Source: Flavobacterium sp.
GTDB taxonomy: Bacteria > Bacteroidota > Bacteroidia > Flavobacteriales > Flavobacteriaceae
Assembly: GCF_035195345.1 (NCBI RefSeq)
Contig: NZ_CP136574.1
Location: 310,001 to 374,000, forward strand
DNA length: 64,000 nucleotides
Direction of reading: 5' to 3'
Positions 60,069-64,000 of the stretch are shown piece by piece. Below the pieces are notes generated by a model, which searched no databases, was not told the origin of the DNA, and saw only the letters and a list, made by a program, of their open reading frames with translations. The stretch's first letter is position 1. Each line of letters starts with the position of its first letter. A program made the translations under genes and the position numbers.

Positions 60069-60586
60069 AACACATATTTTACATATTAACAATCATTTTT
60101 GTTTTGACATTCATTTCTTGTGACAGAATTAGAAACAAAGGACATGAACTAGCTAACATGGCAGAAAAAAAACTAAAAAACAAATCAAATGACATTGTTG
60201 ACAAAGTTATCCCACATTTTGATGCTTATCAACCAGACACAAAATACAATAAAGAACGGTTCCAAGACTTTTTAAAAGTTGGCTTGACACAAGACATTAA
60301 AAACATTTATTGCTATGAAGATGCTATTGGCATTGATGCTGACTATATGTTTTCATTCAACTGCAACACGACAACTGTGAAAGAAATAATTAACAAGCAC
60401 AAACTAAAACTTGACAAAGAAACAACCGACTATGCGTTTGGACTTCAACACGACTTTGATTGGTGGAACAAGATGAAAATTGAGAAATTAGATTTATACA
60501 GTTGGCAAGGAGAACATCAATATTTAAAATATTTTTGGTACGACAAAGCTGAACATAAAGCATACTATTTTGAATTTGATATGTAA
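60065..60586 (+). CDS. Hypothetical lipoprotein
   Basis: 173 residues. The signal MKHIFYILTIIFVLTFISCD has its lipobox Cys at 19. The mature part starts with a charged helix (NKGHELANMAEKKLKNKSND) and ends with Trp/Tyr-rich LQHDFDWWNKMKIEKLDLYS and WQGEHQYLKYFWYDKAEHKA. No named domain. It is cotranslated with the small membrane protein before it. Function unknown. Confidence 0.65.
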   Translation: MKHIFYILTIIFVLTFISCDRIRNKGHELANMAEKKLKNKSNDIVDKVIPHFDAYQPDTKYNKERFQDFLKVGLTQDIKNIYCYEDAIGIDADYMFSFNCNTTTVKEIINKHKLKLDKETTDYAFGLQHDFDWWNKMKIEKLDLYSWQGEHQYLKYFWYDKAEHKAYYFEFDM

Positions 60587-60623
60587 AAAGAAAAAACGTC
60601 CTATAACCTAACTCGATACTACA

Positions 60624-61265
60624 ATGCAACAAAAATTAATTGTACTCCTTTTGACATTATTTTTATTATCTTGTAAAGATGATAAAAATGAAGATTTAGA
60701 ATACACAAAAGCAAAAACTGTAAAAGATGCTACAAACCATAAATTAAATTTAAATAATGAAACTCCCGAATTAGTTGCTTTTAATTTTTACAAATGGTAT
60801 TTGAAGGATATCTATTTGAAAAAATATGTTGAATCTCCTGAAGTAAAACTTAATAAGGATAGTGTTTATGTATTAGATACAAAAAAGCATAAAAAATTTA
60901 TTGAAGAAAATAGTTTTTTTTCAAAATCATTTTATGACAATGAAGAGCTTACATTTAGAAATTGCGAAAAAGAGTTAGTGAAAGTAAGCTGGAAAGAAGT
61001 AGAAAAATCGGGAGCAATTAATCCCGCAGATTTTCTTGATGGAAACGAATGTGATTTTACCAAGTATATGGTTTGGACAAATGGACAAGGTGAAATAATA
61101 AATAAAGTAGATTACGACAATTGTACCATCAGAGGAAAATACGCATTTGTAACCTTAAAATTATCTGATTCGTTAGCGCAAAATTTTTATTCCAAGCCCA
61201 AAATTACATTGATTAAAGAAAATGGTGATTGGAAAATACTTAAAATTAATATCATTTCGGAATAA
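60624..61265 (+). CDS. DUF3828-like lipoprotein
   Basis: 213 residues. Lipobox Cys17 in LLTLFLLSCKDD. The segment ETPELVAFNFYKWYLKDIYL and the C-terminal VTLKLSDSLAQNFYSKPKIT plus GDWKILKI match the DUF3828 pattern of periplasmic lipoproteins. These have an NTF2-like shape and probably bind a ligand. This is the last accessory gene before bshB1. Convergent with bshB1. Confidence 0.72.
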   Translation: MQQKLIVLLLTLFLLSCKDDKNEDLEYTKAKTVKDATNHKLNLNNETPELVAFNFYKWYLKDIYLKKYVESPEVKLNKDSVYVLDTKKHKKFIEENSFFSKSFYDNEELTFRNCEKELVKVSWKEVEKSGAINPADFLDGNECDFTKYMVWTNGQGEIINKVDYDNCTIRGKYAFVTLKLSDSLAQNFYSKPKITLIKENGDWKILKINIISE

Positions 61266-61394
61266 GAATGAACAAACAATTAAAGGTAGCTACTGAACCC
61301 TTTGTGTTCTTTTCAGTTAGTAATGAGCTGTGACAAGAGGAAACTATGAAGGATTGTTTGTTAAACTGAACTTGTTTCAGTTAAAGCGTACCAT

Positions 61395-62111
61395 TTATTT
61401 CAAATCTCCTAAACTATTTACGGTCACATATCTTTCTGTTGTAAACCCCTCGGCATACTCCACTCCTACTAGTCGACCAAGGTCTTGAGCTCTGTATCTA
61501 ATACTGTCTAAAAAGTTTTTAGAGGCAATAGGTGTATCAGGTTCATTTGATTTTGGATCGTAAAATTGTGAACTATAAGCTAATACCGATTCCATTTTTT
61601 TGTCCATATACCCTGTAATATCTACCGCAAAATCGGGTTCAATTGTTTGCCATTGAATATAATGATATACTACTTTTGGACGCCAAGCTTGTTGCGCTTC
61701 ACCATTAAGTTCAGTCTTAATTTGAATCAACCCCGATAAAAAACAAGCATCACTAACCAATTTACTACCTTTTCCGTGGTCGATGTGTCTGTCGGTAATA
61801 GCATTGCACAATACAACATCTGGTTGGTATTTACGAATAGCTTGAATTACTTTTAATTGATGCGCTTCATCGTTCACAAAGAAACCATCTCGCATATCTA
61901 AATTTTCTCTAATTGTAACACCTAAAATTTCAGAAGCTTTAGCCGATTCTTCATTACGAATAGCCACAGAACCACGCGTGCCTAATTCACCACGTGTTAA
62001 ATCTATAATTCCAACTTTCTTACCTAAGCTAACTTCTTTGGCAATTGTGCCACTACAACCTAATTCTACATCATCTGGATGCGCTCCAAAAGCTAATATG
62101 TCTAATTTCAT
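61395..62111 (-). CDS. bshB1: Bacillithiol biosynthesis deacetylase BshB1
   Basis: 238 residues from the ATG giving MKLDILAFGAHPDDVELGCS; an upstream Met would add nine residues without similarity. The LmbE/PIG-L-family zinc site is visible as HPDD (about 11-14) with a distal His in DRHIDHGKGS. It removes acetate from GlcNAc-malate during bacillithiol synthesis in the cytoplasm. The last 24 codons recur as a decayed copy at 44265, next to tRNA-His. The gene itself is intact. In sequence it resembles Bacteroidota BshB1, not the generic LmbE proteins. Confidence 0.88.
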   Translation of the reverse strand: MKLDILAFGAHPDDVELGCSGTIAKEVSLGKKVGIIDLTRGELGTRGSVAIRNEESAKASEILGVTIRENLDMRDGFFVNDEAHQLKVIQAIRKYQPDVVLCNAITDRHIDHGKGSKLVSDACFLSGLIQIKTELNGEAQQAWRPKVVYHYIQWQTIEPDFAVDITGYMDKKMESVLAYSSQFYDPKSNEPDTPIASKNFLDSIRYRAQDLGRLVGVEYAEGFTTERYVTVNSLGDLK

Positions 62112-62132
62112 TTTTAAACTTTTATATTTTTT

Positions 62133-62165
62133 AAACACATAGAATCATAGATTTTCTATGTGTTT
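62133..62165. repeat. Intergenic palindromic repeat
   Basis: AAACACATAGAA (62133-62144) and TTCTATGTGTTT (62154-62165) form a perfect 12-bp stem with a 9-base loop. A related TTCTATGTGCCTGTGTGTTT occurs near 62241, and another near 22267. Dispersed repeat type. Confidence 0.65.
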
Positions 62166-62265
62166 ATTTTAGTATTTTACTTAACATAGTTTACATAGTA
62201 TTTCTATTGAACTATTTAAAATACAATGTCTTTTAAAATTTTCTATGTGCCTGTGTGTTTCATTT

Positions 62266-63294
62266 TTATTTTGAAACTAAAACATTTCGCATGGTCATGG
62301 ATTTATTTTCGGTTTCAATGAATTCCTTTTCTGGTATACTATCTTTTGTAATACCACAACCAACATAAATATTCACAACATCATTTTCCACTTCTAAACA
62401 GCGTAAATTTACAAATAAATCGGTTAGATTTTCTTTGTTATATTCACCTAAAAATCCAGCATAATATTTTCGATCATAACCTTCATTTTTCAGAATAAAA
62501 TCAATTGCTCTCTCTTTAGGCAAACCACAAACGGCTGGGGTTGGATGTAGTGTTTGAATCAAATCATTTGCCTGAAAATCTGAAGTTAAATCGCCTCTAA
62601 TGTACGATTTTAAATGTATTAAATTTCCAGCATTAACTGTTTCTACATCAGTAACTATAAGTTGTTTTACTTTATTTTTTACTTTAGTAGTAATATAATC
62701 GGTTACAAATTGCTGTTCTTCGATTTCTTTGGTTGTCCAAATTACATTTTCGGAATACAATTGCGTTCCTGCCAAGGCCACTGTTTCAAATTGATCTTGA
62801 TTAATTTTCACCAATTGTTCAGGTGTTGCTCCCATCCACAACCCTATTCTTGGATGAAAAAACAAAAAGCGAAAAGCGCTTGGATAAGTAGCTATCAAAT
62901 TCTGAAACGTTGCTACAATTGAAATTTGTTTCTTCAAAACTATTTTACGTGACAAAACTACTTTATCAAATTTGTTCTTTTGAATTGCTTCAATTCCTTG
63001 AGAAACGAGCTTTTGAAAATCTTCATTCTCCTTATTTTCAAAAGTGCCATTTGGCGCTGTTATTTGTACAAATGTTTCAACAGTCCCTTGCGAAAAGGAA
63101 TTCCCTTCAAAAGGAATTACAACCTGATCTCCTTCGTAAAAAGGCATAAATACAAATCCCTCTTGATTGTAAAATTTGATTAGTTCGTTGGATTGTTGAA
63201 TGAGTAAATTCCAAATTGATTCATTTGGTTTTACATAGCAAACAAAAGGTTTTTGTGCTGATAAAAGTGTATTTATTTCTTCAATAACTTGCAT
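62266..63294 (-). CDS. menF: Isochorismate synthase (chorismate-binding enzyme)
   Basis: 342 residues, the length of short MenF/EntC proteins. Chorismate-binding core motifs: VVLSRKIVLKK, FRFLFFHPRIGLWMGATPEQ, TVALAGTQ, IHLKSYIRGDL, LHPTPAVCGLPKERAIDFIL and YYAGFLGEYN. It converts chorismate to isochorismate, presumably for menaquinone. The start overlaps the stop of the upstream thioesterase, so both are cotranslated. No siderophore genes are nearby, which favours the menaquinone role. Confidence 0.85.
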   Translation of the reverse strand: MQVIEEINTLLSAQKPFVCYVKPNESIWNLLIQQSNELIKFYNQEGFVFMPFYEGDQVVIPFEGNSFSQGTVETFVQITAPNGTFENKENEDFQKLVSQGIEAIQKNKFDKVVLSRKIVLKKQISIVATFQNLIATYPSAFRFLFFHPRIGLWMGATPEQLVKINQDQFETVALAGTQLYSENVIWTTKEIEEQQFVTDYITTKVKNKVKQLIVTDVETVNAGNLIHLKSYIRGDLTSDFQANDLIQTLHPTPAVCGLPKERAIDFILKNEGYDRKYYAGFLGEYNKENLTDLFVNLRCLEVENDVVNIYVGCGITKDSIPEKEFIETENKSMTMRNVLVSK

Positions 63295-63737
63295 TATTGT
63301 CTTCTTGATAAGACCATATTTGTCAATTTACAAAGCGAAATTAACTTGCCTTCTTCATCTACAATTCTAATTTCCCATAAATGAATACTAGCACCTTTAT
63401 GGATTATTTTAGCAGTTGCAGTCACCACGCCCTCACGCTTACTTTTCAAATGGTTGGCAGAAATTTCAATACCACGAACTTCTTGTTTTTCTGGATTTAC
63501 AAACATCAACGATGCAGCACTTCCTACACTTTCTGCTAGTGCTACCGTTGCCCCTCCATGCAATAATCCCATAGGCTGATGCACTCTTGGATTCACTGGC
63601 ATTGTAGCGGTTAGGAAATCTTCACCAGCATCCGTGTAAACGATATCTAGGGTATTCATTAAGGTATTTTTACTCCAATCATTGCACAATTGTAGCATTT
63701 TCTCTCTATTAAACATAGGAACTAAATTTTGGTGCAA
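63294..63737 (-). CDS. PaaI/MenI-like hotdog thioesterase
   Basis: 147 residues, one hotdog domain. RVHQPMGLLHGGATVALAES is the PaaI-type signature with the HGG turn and catalytic Glu/Asp region. It overlaps the isochorismate synthase gene by one base. The pairing suggests a 1,4-dihydroxy-2-naphthoyl-CoA thioesterase (MenI) in menaquinone synthesis. An internal Met8/MFNREKMLQL is an equally likely start. Confidence 0.82.
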   Translation of the reverse strand: MHQNLVPMFNREKMLQLCNDWSKNTLMNTLDIVYTDAGEDFLTATMPVNPRVHQPMGLLHGGATVALAESVGSAASLMFVNPEKQEVRGIEISANHLKSKREGVVTATAKIIHKGASIHLWEIRIVDEEGKLISLCKLTNMVLSRRQ

Positions 63738-63828
63738 AAATAATCATTAAGCTAGAATATTTAATGCTATTTAACGTTTTAATTAGAAGTACTATTTTTT
63801 TATTAAAACTTTTTTGGAGTTTTGTATC

Positions 63829-63993
63829 TTATTCTTTGTCACTCATTTTAATCAGTAAATGATTCAATAATATTTGATATTTACTGATTTCTCTCAAAAT
63901 CACTTCATCAGTAGTAGCATCAATCATGTTATCTAAATCATCACTAACTTTAATCAACTTGATACTAGCTTCTGAATAATTTTGTAATGCCAT
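63829..63993 (-). CDS. Short C-terminal gene, possibly cut by the window edge
   Basis: 54 residues from the ATG at 63993 (MALQNYSEASIKLIKVSDDL ... NHLLIKMSDKE), helical and acidic. The frame stays open to the window edge (preceding codons Asp-Tyr), so it may be the end of a longer gene. Unrecognised. Confidence 0.5.
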   Translation of the reverse strand: MALQNYSEASIKLIKVSDDLDNMIDATTDEVILREISKYQILLNHLLIKMSDKE

Positions 63994-64000
63994 ATAATCT

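Overview
The window is low-GC bacterial DNA that reads as a Flavobacterium-like member of the Bacteroidota. The evidence is a type IX secretion sorting domain, many -7 boxes of the form TAnnTTTG with a TTTG box about 19 bases upstream, bacillithiol (bshB1) and menaquinone-type genes, and dispersed intergenic repeats typical of the phylum. Family assignments come from reading motifs and remembered family signatures; no database search was run.

Region 1 (about 0.2-12.4 kb, minus strand): a large T9SS-exported surface protein, then a catabolic operon for an ortho-substituted benzoate. Its genes, in transcription order, are a flavin reductase, a fused flavin monooxygenase/old-yellow-enzyme protein acting on aryl-CoA, an aryl-CoA ligase, a hotdog thioesterase, a nitrilase, a gentisate-dioxygenase-like bicupin, an FAH-family hydrolase, a maleate-isomerase-like protein and a 46-residue membrane peptide. 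The inferred route is acid to aryl-CoA, ring hydroxylation, CoA removal, gentisate, maleylpyruvate, maleate plus pyruvate, fumarate.

Region 2 (12.6-28 kb): a small IS1-InsA-like zinc-ribbon/HTH protein, then a carboxylate uptake and activation block: DcaP-like porin, MHS-type MFS transporter, two tiny membrane proteins, a sodium:solute-symporter/histidine-kinase fusion, a receiver-only response regulator, a DUF3885 protein, a PrpE-like propionyl-CoA synthetase and acetyl-CoA synthetase. A convergent group carries an SGNH esterase, a DnaQ-like exonuclease and a cNMP/CBS/DUF294 protein. Region 3 (28-32 kb) is housekeeping: DedA-like, DUF3817, MscS and DUF2461 proteins.

Region 4 (32,139-44,177) is an integrative element of about 12 kb in tRNA-His. 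A perfect 134-bp direct repeat at both ends contains the whole tRNA gene and its terminator. A tyrosine integrase sits just inside the left end, with matching putative arm-type sites near both ends. Cargo: an XRE regulator, a TPR protein, several lipoproteins and membrane proteins, a duplicated multi-TM protein pair, a CHAP-type hydrolase, a PP2C phosphatase, and a stand-alone protein with family-A polymerase palm motifs A, B and C (42,042-43,475), the most interesting gene here.

Region 5 (44.2-61.4 kb) is a second accessory stretch lying between a decayed copy of the bshB1 3' end (44,265) and the intact bshB1 gene (61,395). It holds an IS3-family element with a -1 frameshift heptamer, a relic integrase, a truncated DUF2075 gene, and a patchwork of secreted, lipoprotein and membrane genes. 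Several of these are preceded by a promoter plus a structured leader, and two leaders are clearly related. Region 6 (61.4-64 kb) returns to core genes: bshB1, isochorismate synthase, a PaaI/MenI-like thioesterase and a short C-terminal gene.
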